Below are positions 1 through 9,237 of a stretch of 64,000 bases of DNA, one piece after another (the stretch's first letter is position 1; each line of letters starts with the position of its first letter). The stretch is taken from the NCBI RefSeq assembly GCF_002160525.1, contig NZ_NFKT01000011.1, positions 1 to 64,000 of the forward strand, in the 5' to 3' direction. Position numbers and translations under genes: made by a program. Source of the DNA: Lachnoclostridium sp. An169 (GTDB taxonomy: Bacteria; Bacillota; Clostridia; Lachnospirales; Lachnospiraceae). The notes under the pieces were generated by a model, which saw nothing but the letters and a program-made list of their open reading frames with translations, searched no databases and was not told the DNA's origin.

Positions 1-2
1 CC

Positions 3-686
3 CGCATGAAACGTCAGATCAAGCTGATTATTAACGTAGAAGCCCAGAAGGATTTTCATCCCGGATACTCTCTTATGACCCGTGGCATTTTCTACGGAGC
101 CCGGATGATTTCGGCTCAGAAGGGAACAGAATTCTCCGGAACGGACTATGATAACATCCGGAAAGTATACAGCATATGGATCTGCATGAATGCTCCGGAT
201 TCTGTCGGGAATGCCATATCCGATTACAGCATTTGCAAAAAGGATAAGATCCCCGGCATTCCTGACCGGAAGGAAGAATACGATAAGATGACTGTGGTCA
301 TGATCTGCCTGAATCCGAATTCAAAGAAAGGCAACCGGCTGACGAAGATGCTGGGAGTTCTGTTGTCGCCGACTATAAGCGCAGACTCGAAGATACGGCA
401 TCTGGAACAGGAATATGATATACCGATGGAAAGCAATATGGGAGAGGAGATGAAACAGATGTGCAATTTAAGCGATTATGTGGAAGAACTGGGGATACAA
501 AAGGGACTTGAACAGGGGATTGAGCAGGGAAAAGAACAGCTCCTTACTCAGCAGATAATGAAAAAATGCGCAAAAGGCAAGTCAACAGCAGAGATTGCAG
601 ATGAGTTGGAAGAGGATGAAGAGACGATCCGCAAAATAATAGAAAATATACAGGAGGGAACACAGAATGTTGGAATTTCGGTATGA
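3..686 (+). CDS. PD-(D/E)XK (Rpn-family) transposase-like nuclease, 5' partial
   Basis: The reading frame is open to the left edge, so the N-terminus and true start are outside the window; the first visible ATG at 6 is internal. The early INVEAQ motif is the conserved E-x-Q half of the PD-(D/E)XK nuclease core seen in Rpn (recombination-promoting nuclease, formerly transposase_31) proteins; the catalytic Asp would be upstream. The C-terminal third has the family's typical glycine-spaced helix (GIQKGLEQGIEQGKEQ) and then a small helix-turn-helix-like tail (KSTAEIADELEEDEETIRKI). Rpn proteins nick DNA and stimulate RecA-independent recombination; they occur in many copies in gut Clostridia. The 3' end overlaps the next gene by 20 nt. 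Family call is firm; activity cannot be judged without the missing part. Confidence 0.8.
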   Translation, partial: RMKRQIKLIINVEAQKDFHPGYSLMTRGIFYGARMISAQKGTEFSGTDYDNIRKVYSIWICMNAPDSVGNAISDYSICKKDKIPGIPDRKEEYDKMTVVMICLNPNSKKGNRLTKMLGVLLSPTISADSKIRHLEQEYDIPMESNMGEEMKQMCNLSDYVEELGIQKGLEQGIEQGKEQLLTQQIMKKCAKGKSTAEIADELEEDEETIRKIIENIQEGTQNVGISV

Positions 687-918
687 CACACAGCTTTTGA
701 TTGAAGGAGAGGATCTCGATGAGGATGTGATCAGCGAGTATTTTACAGAGCATTTCAAGGGTGACTGCCTGCTCGCGGTGGGAGATGAGGAGCTGATCAA
801 GATTCATTTCCACACCAATGAGCCCTGGAAGGTGCTGGAGTACTGTGCAGGTTTAGGCGAGATCTATGATATTGTAATTGAAGACATGGATCGCCAGTCC
901 AGAGGACTGAAAGGCTGA
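667..918 (+). CDS. Small orphan FakA/YloV-like C-terminal module
   Basis: An 83-residue protein starting at ATG 667 with a good upstream GGAGG (654-658). Its sequence, including LLIEGEDLDEDVISEYF, VGDEELIKIHFHTNEP and GLGEIYDIVIEDM, matches from memory the region that follows the DAK2 kinase domain in fatty acid kinase subunit A (FakA, also YloV, kinase related to dihydroxyacetone kinase). Nothing of the ATP-binding DhaL part is present, so this is a stand-alone module and not an enzyme by itself. It begins inside the 3' end of the transposase-like gene, which suggests a remnant created by rearrangement, or a real small partner of FakA. The ribosome binding site and intact frame argue it is translated. 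Function unknown. Confidence 0.6.
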   Translation: MLEFRYDTQLLIEGEDLDEDVISEYFTEHFKGDCLLAVGDEELIKIHFHTNEPWKVLEYCAGLGEIYDIVIEDMDRQSRGLKG

Positions 919-919
919 G

Positions 920-975
920 AAAATCCCCGCCCCCTTGTAATAATGTATTACATCGGGACGGGGATTATTTCATGC
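920..975 (+). terminator. Rho-independent terminator
   Basis: AATCCCCG (922-929) pairs with CGGGGATT (959-966), followed by a T-rich stretch. It closes the small FakA-like gene and lies between convergent genes, so it could also act for the ABC-F gene on the minus strand. Confidence 0.7.
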
Positions 976-1018
976 ATATTTTTTTGACATCCAGGAGATA
1001 TATCCTGTCAATAATCCT

Positions 1019-2653
1019 TTAGTCATCCTCCTCGGTCTGAACCGTGTAAGTCTGTCTCTTTCTTGCCATCTCGTCGCTTTCCAGATACTCATCGTATGTG
1101 GTGATCTTATCGATGAGCTGTCCTCCCGGCACGATCTCCATGATCCGGTTGGCGGTTGTCTGTACGATCTGATGATCCCGTGAAGTGAAGAGCAGCACGC
1201 CCGGGAACTTGATCAGTCCGTTGTTCAGGGCAGTGATTGCCTCCATATCCAGGTGGTTGGTAGGCTCATCAAGAATCAGTACATTCGCTCCGGAGATCAT
1301 CATTTTGGAGAGCAGGCAGCGTACTTTTTCTCCACCGGAAAGCACTTTCAGGCGCTTCACGCCGTCCTCTCCGGAGAAAAGCATCCTTCCCAGGAAGCCG
1401 CGGACATAGGTGGCATCCTTATTCTCAGAGTACTGGGTCAGCCACTCGGTGATCGTATAGTCGCTGTCGAATTCCCCGCCGAAATCCTTCGGGAAATATG
1501 CCTGGGATGTGGTGATGCCCCACTTGTATGTGCCGGAATCCGGCTCCATCTCCCCGATCAGGATCTTGAAGAGCACAGTCTTGGCAACCTCGTTGCTTCC
1601 CACAAACGCGACCTTGTCATCATGCCCCAGGGTGAAACTGATATTGTCGAGAATCTTTTCGCCGTCGATGGTCTTGGTCAGCCCTTCCACTGTGAGAACT
1701 TCATTTCCGATCTCGCGGTTCGGGCGGAAATCGATATACGGATATTTCCTGCTTGACGGTTTGATCTCATCAAGCTGGATTTTTTCAAGGGCACGCTTTC
1801 TGGAAGTTGCCTGTTTGGATTTGGAGGCATTGGCGCTGAAACGGGAAATAAATTCCTGCAGTTCCTTGATTTTCTCTTCTTTTTTCTTGTTGGCTTCCTT
1901 CATCTGGCGGATGAGAAGCTGGCTTGACTCATACCAGAAATCATAGTTTCCGGCGTAGAGCTGGATCTTGCCGTAGTCGATATCCGCGATCTGGGTACAA
2001 ACCTTGTTTAAGAAATAACGGTCATGGGATACCACGATCACCGTATTCTCAAAATTGATCAGGAACTCTTCCAGCCAGGCAATGGCGTCCAGATCAAGAT
2101 GGTTGGTAGGCTCGTCGAGAAGAAGAATGTCCGGGTTGCCGAACAGAGCCTGGGCGAGCAGGACTTTAACCTTCTCCGGACCGGTCAGATCCTTCAGATA
2201 TTTGTAGTGAAGTTCTGTGGGAATCCCCAGTCCGTTTAACAGGGATGCGGCGTCAGACTCCGCCTCCCAGCCGTTCATTGTGGCGAATTCCGCCTCCAAC
2301 TCGCTTGCCTTGATTCCGTCCTCATCGGTGAAATCCTCTTTTGCATAGATGACTTCTTTCTCCTTCATGATTTCGTAAAGGCGGGCATTTCCCATGATTA
2401 CGGTGTCCAGGACCGGATATTCATCGTATTTGAAATGATCCTGCTGCAGGAAGGAAAGACGTTCGCCGGGAGTGATGGAGACGTCTCCCTGGGTCGGCTC
2501 AAGCTGACCGGAGAGGATCTTTAAAAATGTGGACTTTCCGGCTCCGTTGGCGCCGATCAGACCGTAGCAGTTTCCCTCGGTAAATTTGATATTGACATCT
2601 TCAAACAGCGCCTTTTTCCCGACGCGCAATGTCACATTGTTTGCACTGATCAT
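1019..2653 (-). CDS. ykpA: ABC-F family ATPase (YkpA/YbiT-like)
   Basis: A 544-residue soluble protein with two ABC nucleotide-binding domains in tandem and no membrane segment, the ABC-F layout; the whole sequence resembles B. subtilis YkpA. ABC-F proteins act on the ribosome as translation factors or antibiotic-protection factors. Domain 1 has Walker A GANGAGKST (34-42), a degenerate signature (LTGPEKVKV), Walker B LLLDEPTNHLD and an H-loop SHDRYF. Domain 2 has a degenerate Walker A (GSNEVAKT), a good signature (LSGGEKVR), LILDEPTNHLD, and SRD in place of the usual SHD. So one composite ATP site is canonical and the other is degenerate. The linker is basic and helical (KKKEEKIKELQEF). Start ATG 2653 has AAGGAG upstream. 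It ends convergently with the preceding genes. Confidence 0.9.
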   Translation of the reverse strand: MISANNVTLRVGKKALFEDVNIKFTEGNCYGLIGANGAGKSTFLKILSGQLEPTQGDVSITPGERLSFLQQDHFKYDEYPVLDTVIMGNARLYEIMKEKEVIYAKEDFTDEDGIKASELEAEFATMNGWEAESDAASLLNGLGIPTELHYKYLKDLTGPEKVKVLLAQALFGNPDILLLDEPTNHLDLDAIAWLEEFLINFENTVIVVSHDRYFLNKVCTQIADIDYGKIQLYAGNYDFWYESSQLLIRQMKEANKKKEEKIKELQEFISRFSANASKSKQATSRKRALEKIQLDEIKPSSRKYPYIDFRPNREIGNEVLTVEGLTKTIDGEKILDNISFTLGHDDKVAFVGSNEVAKTVLFKILIGEMEPDSGTYKWGITTSQAYFPKDFGGEFDSDYTITEWLTQYSENKDATYVRGFLGRMLFSGEDGVKRLKVLSGGEKVRCLLSKMMISGANVLILDEPTNHLDMEAITALNNGLIKFPGVLLFTSRDHQIVQTTANRIMEIVPGGQLIDKITTYDEYLESDEMARKRQTYTVQTEEDD

Positions 2654-2783
2654 TGTAAAAACTCCTTAATTTCTGAAAAAGATTTTCTTCCTATAAACAT
2701 CACCGCTTATATTAACATGGAAGAGGGGGAAAAGGCAAGGCAGGAAACATTATTTTATGCAGGGATTTTCAAAAAAAGATGGT

Positions 2784-2811
2784 TTGCGAACAGGCAAAAA
2801 CGTTATATAAT
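2784..2811 (+). promoter_or_regulatory. Promoter of the patatin gene
   Basis: TTGCGA (2784-2789), 16-nt spacer, perfect TATAAT (2806-2811). It places transcription start near 2818, downstream of an earlier in-frame ATG at 2779, supporting the later translation start at 2878. Confidence 0.55.
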
Positions 2812-2877
2812 GAAAGAAGGCAGGCGCAGAATCTGCCGGACTGGCTGACAAGACTTATTATGCAAGGAGAAATGGAT

Positions 2878-3741
2878 ATGGCGATAAAAAAAGCAACACT
2901 TGTACTGGAAGGCGGCGCTACAAGAGGTGTATTTACCTCCGGCGTTCTGGATTACCTGATGGAGCAGGACTTTTATACGTCCAACGTAATCGGAGTATCG
3001 GCAGGGTCATGCAATGCGGTTGACTATGTATCAAAGCAGCCGGGAAGGACGAGGGACTGCATGATTCCAACGGAGAAAAGCAACAGCTATTATTACGGGG
3101 TTCGGGATTTCTTCAGGGAAAAAAGTGTGATGAATATGGACCTGATCTTTGAAAAATTCCCGAATGAGCTCATTCCCTTTGACTTTGACACATATTTTAA
3201 TTCGGAGATGAAGTGTGAGATTGTCACTACAAACTGTATCACCGGAAAAGCGGAGTATATGACGGAAGACCATGACAGGGAGCGGCTTATGAAGATCTGC
3301 CGTGCTTCCTGCAGCATGCCTCTTCTGACCCCCATTGTAAATGTGGACGGAGTACCCTATCTGGATGGCGGACTGGCGGACTCGGTGCCGGTGAGGCATG
3401 CCCGGGAGATCGGGAATGAAAAGATTATTGTAGTCCTCACAAAGAATCCGGGATACCGCAAGAAGACACCGTCCCCGGCGCTGCAGAGGATTTACCGCAG
3501 GGCCTACAAGTCCTATCCGAATGTAGTACGCACAATTCTGAGAAGGAGCTTTATGTACAACAGGACGATGAATCATATCGATCAGCTTGAGAAAAAAGGA
3601 GAGATTTTTGTCCTGCGTCCTCTGGTAAAACCGGTGTCAAGACTTGAGAGAAATGGAGATGCTCTGTTGTCTTTCTATGAGCACGGATATAAGCTGATGG
3701 AGAGAAAGATGGACGCCCTGATGGAGTACATGGCAAAATAG
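2878..3741 (+). CDS. Patatin-like phospholipase family protein
   Basis: A 287-residue patatin-fold lipid acyl hydrolase. Visible motifs: the oxyanion loop EGGATRG close to the N-terminus, the nucleophile elbow GVSAGS, and the catalytic Asp in LDGGLADS. Family members hydrolyse acyl esters of membrane lipids with a Ser-Asp dyad; the natural substrate is not known for this bacterial subgroup (YjjU/RssA-like). An in-frame ATG exists at 2779, but the promoter lies within that extension, and AAGGAG at 2864-2869 is spaced 8 nt from ATG 2878, which I take as the start (ATG 2872 is too close). No signal peptide or membrane segment. It is followed after 52 nt by polyphosphate kinase on the same strand. 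Confidence 0.85.
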   Translation: MAIKKATLVLEGGATRGVFTSGVLDYLMEQDFYTSNVIGVSAGSCNAVDYVSKQPGRTRDCMIPTEKSNSYYYGVRDFFREKSVMNMDLIFEKFPNELIPFDFDTYFNSEMKCEIVTTNCITGKAEYMTEDHDRERLMKICRASCSMPLLTPIVNVDGVPYLDGGLADSVPVRHAREIGNEKIIVVLTKNPGYRKKTPSPALQRIYRRAYKSYPNVVRTILRRSFMYNRTMNHIDQLEKKGEIFVLRPLVKPVSRLERNGDALLSFYEHGYKLMERKMDALMEYMAK

Positions 3742-3793
3742 CACAATGCGAAACGAATATAAGCAAGGATAATGAAGGAGGGAACCACAGCAT

Positions 3794-5914
3794 ATGGACA
3801 GACCTGAGATTTTAGATTACACCCAGAACCGGGAACTCTCATGGCTTCGCTTTAACCAGAGGGTTCTTCAGGAAGCGCAGGATGAGACGGTACCGCTGAT
3901 GGAGAGGATGAAATTCGTGGCGATCTTCACGAGCAACCTGGATGAGTTTTTCATGATCCGGGTGGGGAGTCTCTACGACATGGCGGACGCGGACAGCAAA
4001 AAGATCGATATGCGGTCGGGCATGACGGCGCTGCAGCAGCTTGAGGCAATCTACAAGGCGGTTGCCCCGCTCTACAAGGAGCGTGACAAGACTTACGCGG
4101 AGATCAAAAAGCAGCTCCATCCCTACGGAGTGTGCGGCCTGGATTTTAAGGAACTGGAGCAGCAGGAGAAAAAGTATGTAAAGAAGTACTTTAAGGAACA
4201 GGTGCTGCCGGTACTGTCACCGCAGATTGTGGATGCGAACCATCCGTTTCCCCATCTCTTAAGCAAGGAGATCTATGTGGTGGCGAATTTAAAAGATGGA
4301 GATAAAACCATGATGGGAATCGTTCCGGTTCCCCAGTACATATCCGATATCCTCTATATGCCGGGATATGACATCCGCTACATCCGCATGGAAAAAGTGA
4401 TTATGGAGCACCTGGAGCTGGTGTTTGACAAATATCAGGTGTCCGATAAAAATTATATCTGTGTGACGCGAAATGCTGATATTTCACCGGATGACGAGGC
4501 GTTCGCGGACCATGAGGATTTCCGGCATATTATGAAGGAGACGCTCCACAAGAGGAGGAGGATGGCGGTTGTCCGTCTGGAGGTCGCCAACTCTCTGAGT
4601 AAGGAGATGGAGAAATATTTCTGCGAGCGGTTCAATATTACGCCGGAATGTATTTTCCGCACAAAGATGCCAATGAAGCTGGGATTTATTTTCGCCATAG
4701 CAGACAAGATCCCGGATTCCATGAAGAAGGCGCTGACCGATCCGCCGTTTTCTCCGCAGCCTTCGGCTTCTCTTGCGGAGGGCAGTGTGATGGCACAGGT
4801 CAAGAAGAAGGACGTCCTGCTTTCCTATCCGTATGAGAGCATGGATCCGTTCCTGCAGCTGATTAAGGAAGCTGCCTATGATCCGGATGTGATGACGATC
4901 AAGATCACGATTTACCGTCTGGCGAAAAAGGCGCGTCTGGTGGAGTATCTCTGCGCTGCTGCGGAAAATGGAAAAGAAGTGACCGCACTGATCGAACTGC
5001 GGGCACGTTTCGACGAACAGAACAACATCGACTGGTCGGAGCGGATGGAGGAAGCGGGGTGCCGCGTGCTCTATGGATTTGAAGGATATAAGGTACACTC
5101 GAAGATCTGTCTGATCACTTACAGGAGCCGGAATGAGATCCGGTACATCACCCAGATCGGAACCGGAAACTATAATGAGAAGACGGCGAAGATGTATACG
5201 GATTATTCGCTCATGACTGCCAACCGGGAGATCGGGGAAGATGCGGCAGTGTTCTTTAAGAACATGTCTATCGGCAACCTGGACGGCGTGTACAATCACC
5301 TGATTGTGTCGCCCACAAGCCTGAAACAGAAAGTGCTTGCTCTGATGGACGAGGAGATCAGAAAAGGAGCGCACGGGCGTATTGTGATGAAGATGAATTC
5401 CCTGACGGATATGGATTTTATCCGCAAGACCGCGGAGGCGTCCCAGGCGGGGGTGAAGATCGACCTGATTGTCCGGGGAATCTGCTGTATTCTTCCGGGG
5501 GTTCCGGGGCGTACGGATAACCTGAGAGTTACAAGCATTGTGGGAAGATTCCTGGAACATCCGAGAGTGTTCGTATTCGGAGCAGGGCAGGACGCGAAAG
5601 TATATATCGGTTCTGCGGACATGATGACAAGGAACACCGAGAACCGCGTGGAGGTTGCATGCCCCATCTACGATGAGGGAATCAAACGCCGCCTGATTCA
5701 TGATCTGAAAGTGATGCTTGCTGACAATGTGAAAGCCCGGGTGATGACAAGCGACGGTACATACCGGAAGAAGCCTTCGGACGGAAAGAAGATAAATGCA
5801 CAGGAGACTTTTATGAAAGAGGCGATGAACGCCAGAAGACCTGCTCCGGTCCGTGAGAAAGGAAAGCAGGGCTTTATCGGGAAAGTGCTCGGGATGTTCG
5901 GAAAGAAGAAATAG
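3794..5914 (+). CDS. ppk: Polyphosphate kinase 1
   Basis: A 706-residue cytoplasmic enzyme that reversibly transfers the gamma-phosphate of ATP onto polyphosphate, providing phosphate storage and stress polymer. The N-terminal domain starts with the typical NRELSWLRFNQRVL; the head domain and two phospholipase D-like C-terminal domains follow. The phosphorylated active-site histidine is H435 in GYKVHSKICL, the same number as in E. coli, and the second conserved histidine is H589 in FLEHPRVFVFG. GTGNYNEKTA is the conserved nucleotide-binding stretch. Start ATG 3794 follows AAGGAGGG with good spacing. The C-terminal tail is basic and Gly/Lys rich. Only 13 nt separate it from galM, so the two are probably cotranscribed. 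Confidence 0.96.
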   Translation: MDRPEILDYTQNRELSWLRFNQRVLQEAQDETVPLMERMKFVAIFTSNLDEFFMIRVGSLYDMADADSKKIDMRSGMTALQQLEAIYKAVAPLYKERDKTYAEIKKQLHPYGVCGLDFKELEQQEKKYVKKYFKEQVLPVLSPQIVDANHPFPHLLSKEIYVVANLKDGDKTMMGIVPVPQYISDILYMPGYDIRYIRMEKVIMEHLELVFDKYQVSDKNYICVTRNADISPDDEAFADHEDFRHIMKETLHKRRRMAVVRLEVANSLSKEMEKYFCERFNITPECIFRTKMPMKLGFIFAIADKIPDSMKKALTDPPFSPQPSASLAEGSVMAQVKKKDVLLSYPYESMDPFLQLIKEAAYDPDVMTIKITIYRLAKKARLVEYLCAAAENGKEVTALIELRARFDEQNNIDWSERMEEAGCRVLYGFEGYKVHSKICLITYRSRNEIRYITQIGTGNYNEKTAKMYTDYSLMTANREIGEDAAVFFKNMSIGNLDGVYNHLIVSPTSLKQKVLALMDEEIRKGAHGRIVMKMNSLTDMDFIRKTAEASQAGVKIDLIVRGICCILPGVPGRTDNLRVTSIVGRFLEHPRVFVFGAGQDAKVYIGSADMMTRNTENRVEVACPIYDEGIKRRLIHDLKVMLADNVKARVMTSDGTYRKKPSDGKKINAQETFMKEAMNARRPAPVREKGKQGFIGKVLGMFGKKK

Positions 5915-5927
5915 GAGGAGAGAAAAG

Positions 5928-6968
5928 ATGGATAAGCTGACAGTAAAGAAATTCGGAGTTACGGGAAAGGGAGAAAAGCCATACCTCTATACCATGCAGA
6001 ATGATAAGGGTATGCAGGTGTCTGTCACAGACTATGGCGCGACTCTGGTAAAAGTCTGCGTGCCGGACAGAGAAGGAAAACTGACCGATGTGGTGCTGGG
6101 ATATGATGACGCGGCGGGATACGAGCGCGGGGGCCTCTTTTTCGGCGCAACCGTAGGAAGGAGCGCCAACCGGATCGGAGGCGCACAGTTTGAGATAAAT
6201 GGTGTGAAGTACAGTCTGGAGAAGAATGACAACGGCAATAATCTCCACAGCGGTATGGATTATTACCAGCAGCGCATGTGGGAAGTTGTGGAAAATGCAG
6301 ACGACCATGTGACGTTTCTGCTTCACAGCCCGGACGGCGACCAGGGATATCCGGGGGCGCTGGATATGTATGTGACATACAGCCTTGATGAGGAAAACAC
6401 GGTTACCATTCATTATCAGGCTGTACCGGATCAGGATACGATTATCAATATGACGAATCACAGCTATTTCAATCTGAACGGACATGACAGCGGAGATGTC
6501 CTCGGACATACCGTCCGCCTGGAGGCAGACTGTTTTACACCTGCCGATAATGAGTCCATTCCGACCGGAGAGATCCGCAGCGTGGAGGGTACGCCCATGG
6601 ATTTCCGGGAGGGCAAGGCCATCGGAAAAGAAATCGATGCTGACGATGAGCAGATCCGGTTCGGCGGCGGCTACGACCACAACTGGGTGTTGAAAAACGA
6701 AGGCAGATTTGATAAAGTAGCAGAAGTGACGGCGGACAGGAGCGGCATTGTCATGGAAGTGTACACGGATCTTCCGGGGGTACAGATGTACACCGCTAAT
6801 TTCGTGGATGGCGAGCCCGGAAAGGAAGGGGCATGCTACGGAAAGAGAAGCGCAGTGTGCCTGGAGACGCAGTATTTCCCAGATGCGGTGCACCATGAGA
6901 ATTTCCCGGGTCCGATATGCAAAGCGGGAGAAAAGTACGATACCCGCACGGCATACCGGTTCCTGTAA
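5928..6968 (+). CDS. galM: Aldose 1-epimerase (mutarotase)
   Basis: A 346-residue cytoplasmic enzyme interconverting alpha and beta anomers of glucose or galactose. Conserved blocks: GRSANRIGGAQF, NNLHSGMDYY, NHSYFNLNGH with the catalytic histidine, GYDHNWVL, and CLETQYFPDAVHH containing the catalytic glutamate near the C-terminus. Length is normal. Start ATG 5928 is chosen because GGAGGAGAG lies directly before it; an earlier in-frame ATG at 5853 lies inside ppk without a ribosome site. It sits 13 nt after ppk. No galactose genes are nearby, so the role is general sugar housekeeping. Confidence 0.93.
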   Translation: MDKLTVKKFGVTGKGEKPYLYTMQNDKGMQVSVTDYGATLVKVCVPDREGKLTDVVLGYDDAAGYERGGLFFGATVGRSANRIGGAQFEINGVKYSLEKNDNGNNLHSGMDYYQQRMWEVVENADDHVTFLLHSPDGDQGYPGALDMYVTYSLDEENTVTIHYQAVPDQDTIINMTNHSYFNLNGHDSGDVLGHTVRLEADCFTPADNESIPTGEIRSVEGTPMDFREGKAIGKEIDADDEQIRFGGGYDHNWVLKNEGRFDKVAEVTADRSGIVMEVYTDLPGVQMYTANFVDGEPGKEGACYGKRSAVCLETQYFPDAVHHENFPGPICKAGEKYDTRTAYRFL

Positions 6969-7042
6969 ACCGTCAGTGCTTATCAGTGCATGGGATTAAT
7001 CAGTGCATAAGAATACATACAGGACGGCAGAATTGACATTAT

Positions 7043-9193
7043 ATGGGAAAAGCAGTATATATCGCAGAGAAGCCAAGTGTGGCTCAGGAATTTGCAAAAG
7101 CATTAAAACTGAATACAAAACGAAAAGACGGATATCTGGAATCGGATCAGGCGATCGTCACATGGTGCGTGGGACATCTTGTGACGATGAGCTACCCGGA
7201 AGAATACGATCCGTCGCTGAAAAAGTGGTCCCTCGAGACGCTTCCTTTCATTCCGGAAGAGTTCAAGTATGAGGTCATTCCGGGGGTAGCGAAGCAGTTT
7301 CAGATCGTAAGCGGCATCCTGAACCGGGAAGATGTGGATACGATCTACGTCTGTACCGACTCCGGGCGGGAAGGAGAATATATTTACCGTCTGGTGGAAC
7401 AGGAAGCCCATGTTACGGGAAAGGAGAGGCGCAGAGTATGGATTGATTCCCAGACCGAGGAAGAGATCCTCCGGGGGATCCGTGAGGCGAAGGATCTGTC
7501 CGAATATGATAACCTCAGCGCCTCCGCCTATCTTCGGGCAAAAGAAGACTACCTTATGGGAATCAATTTTTCCCGGCTTCTGACACTGAAATACGGGAAC
7601 AGCATTTCCAATTATCTTCACACAAAATATTCCGTGGTCTCCGTGGGCCGGGTGATGACCTGTGTGCTGGGCATGGTAGTCCGCAGAGAGCGGGAGATCC
7701 GGGATTTTGTGAAAACCCCCTTCTACCGTGTAGTCAGCACCATCGACGCCTCGGGACATTCCTTTGAGGGGGAATGGCGGGCAGTGAAGGGCTCAAAATA
7801 TTTTGAATCATTTGCCCTGTACAAGGAAAACGGATTCAAGGAGAGAAAGACGGCCCAGGAGCTGATCGACTATCTCTCGGAGGAGAAGCCGGTGGAGTGC
7901 CGGATCGAGTCCATTGAGAAAAAGAAGGAGAAGAAAAATCCGCCTTTGCTCTACAACCTGGCGGAGCTTCAGAACGACTGTTCCAAGCGCTTTAAGATCA
8001 GCCCCGATGAGACACTGCGGATTGTCCAGGAACTCTACGAGAAGAAGCTGGTCACTTATCCGAGGACGGACGCCCGTGTCCTGTCTACAGCGGTGGCAAA
8101 GGAGATCAGCAGGAACCTGAACGGGCTCTCAAAATATCCGATGGCGGCGCCCTATCTGCAGGATATCCTGGGATTCGGCTCCCACAAGGGACTTGCAAAG
8201 ACACGTTACGTCAATGATAAGCAGATTACGGACCATTACGCCATCATTCCTACCGGTCAGGGCCTTTCCGCCCTGAATTCCGTCTCGGCGACGTCAAAGA
8301 GGGTGTATGACCTGATCGTGCGGAGGTTTCTCAGTATATTCTATCCTCCGGCAGTGTACCAGAAGGTTGCCATTGTGACGTCTGTGCGGGGCGAAAGTTT
8401 TTTCTCAAACTTTAAGGTTCTGGCGGAAGAAGGTTATCTGAAGGTAGCGGGAATTCCCCAGAAGAAGGGAACGAAACAGAAAAACGCATCAGCAGAGGGC
8501 GCAGAAGAGTCCGGAGAAAGCCGGATGTCGGAGGAAAACCGGGAAACAGACGGGGACGCAGGCGGCGCACAGGAGGAACAGAGTCTCGATACTGCTCTGT
8601 TCGAAGTTATAAAGACGCTGAAAAAAGGCGCGCTTCTCCCGGTGAAGGCACTGGAGATCAAGGAGGGGGAGACTTCTCCGCCCAAGAGATACAATTCCGG
8701 TTCCATGATCCTTGCCATGGAGAACGCGGGACAGCTTATCGAAGATGAGGAACTCCGCGCCCAGATCAAGGGAAGCGGGATCGGCACCAGCGCCACCCGC
8801 GCGGAGATCCTGAAGAAACTGATCCACATCAAATATCTGGCGCTGAACAAAAAGACCCAGATCATTACACCGACCCTGCAGGGCGAGATGGTGTTCGACG
8901 TGGTGGATCACTCGATCCGTTCCCTTCTCAATCCGGAACTTACGGCAAGCTGGGAGAAGGGGCTGACCTACGTGGCGGAGGGAAGTATCACTCCGGATGA
9001 ATATATGGAAAAACTGGACCGTTTCATCACAAGCAGGACGGTGGGGGTGAAAGGGCTGAATAATCAGTATCAGCTGAGAACCTGCTACGACAGGGCGGCG
9101 AAGTATTATAAAACCGGCAGCCCTGCGAAAAGCGCGTCCGGCAGATCCGGCTCTTCGGGAAAAGCAGCAGCAAAAATGCCGGAAGAACGGTAA
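7043..9193 (+). CDS. topB: DNA topoisomerase III (type IA)
   Basis: A 716-residue type IA topoisomerase that relaxes negatively supercoiled DNA and decatenates by cutting one strand. The Toprim domain starts at residue 3 (VYIAEKPSVAQEFA) with the acidic motif CTDSGREGEYI. The active-site tyrosine is Y339 in LVTYPRTDAR. SVGRVMTCVLGMVV and GIGTSATRAEI are other conserved blocks. A hydrophilic insert around residues 473-515 (Glu/Gly/Ser rich) and a Ser/Gly/Lys-rich tail are low complexity. The absence of C-terminal zinc fingers fits TopB rather than TopA. Start ATG 7043 has only a weak ribosome site; the conserved N-terminus supports it. Whether it is the housekeeping topB or an accessory copy cannot be told here. 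Confidence 0.93.
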   Translation: MGKAVYIAEKPSVAQEFAKALKLNTKRKDGYLESDQAIVTWCVGHLVTMSYPEEYDPSLKKWSLETLPFIPEEFKYEVIPGVAKQFQIVSGILNREDVDTIYVCTDSGREGEYIYRLVEQEAHVTGKERRRVWIDSQTEEEILRGIREAKDLSEYDNLSASAYLRAKEDYLMGINFSRLLTLKYGNSISNYLHTKYSVVSVGRVMTCVLGMVVRREREIRDFVKTPFYRVVSTIDASGHSFEGEWRAVKGSKYFESFALYKENGFKERKTAQELIDYLSEEKPVECRIESIEKKKEKKNPPLLYNLAELQNDCSKRFKISPDETLRIVQELYEKKLVTYPRTDARVLSTAVAKEISRNLNGLSKYPMAAPYLQDILGFGSHKGLAKTRYVNDKQITDHYAIIPTGQGLSALNSVSATSKRVYDLIVRRFLSIFYPPAVYQKVAIVTSVRGESFFSNFKVLAEEGYLKVAGIPQKKGTKQKNASAEGAEESGESRMSEENRETDGDAGGAQEEQSLDTALFEVIKTLKKGALLPVKALEIKEGETSPPKRYNSGSMILAMENAGQLIEDEELRAQIKGSGIGTSATRAEILKKLIHIKYLALNKKTQIITPTLQGEMVFDVVDHSIRSLLNPELTASWEKGLTYVAEGSITPDEYMEKLDRFITSRTVGVKGLNNQYQLRTCYDRAAKYYKTGSPAKSASGRSGSSGKAAAKMPEER

Positions 9194-9237
9194 AAATCAA
9201 TCATGTGCCGGTGATCCGGCGGAAAAGGAGTATAGAA

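Noticed and set aside
4484..5701. Long open frame (405 codons) on the minus strand inside ppk
   Set aside because: It mirrors the codon structure of ppk, has no ribosome site and no recognisable domain; a shadow of the real gene.
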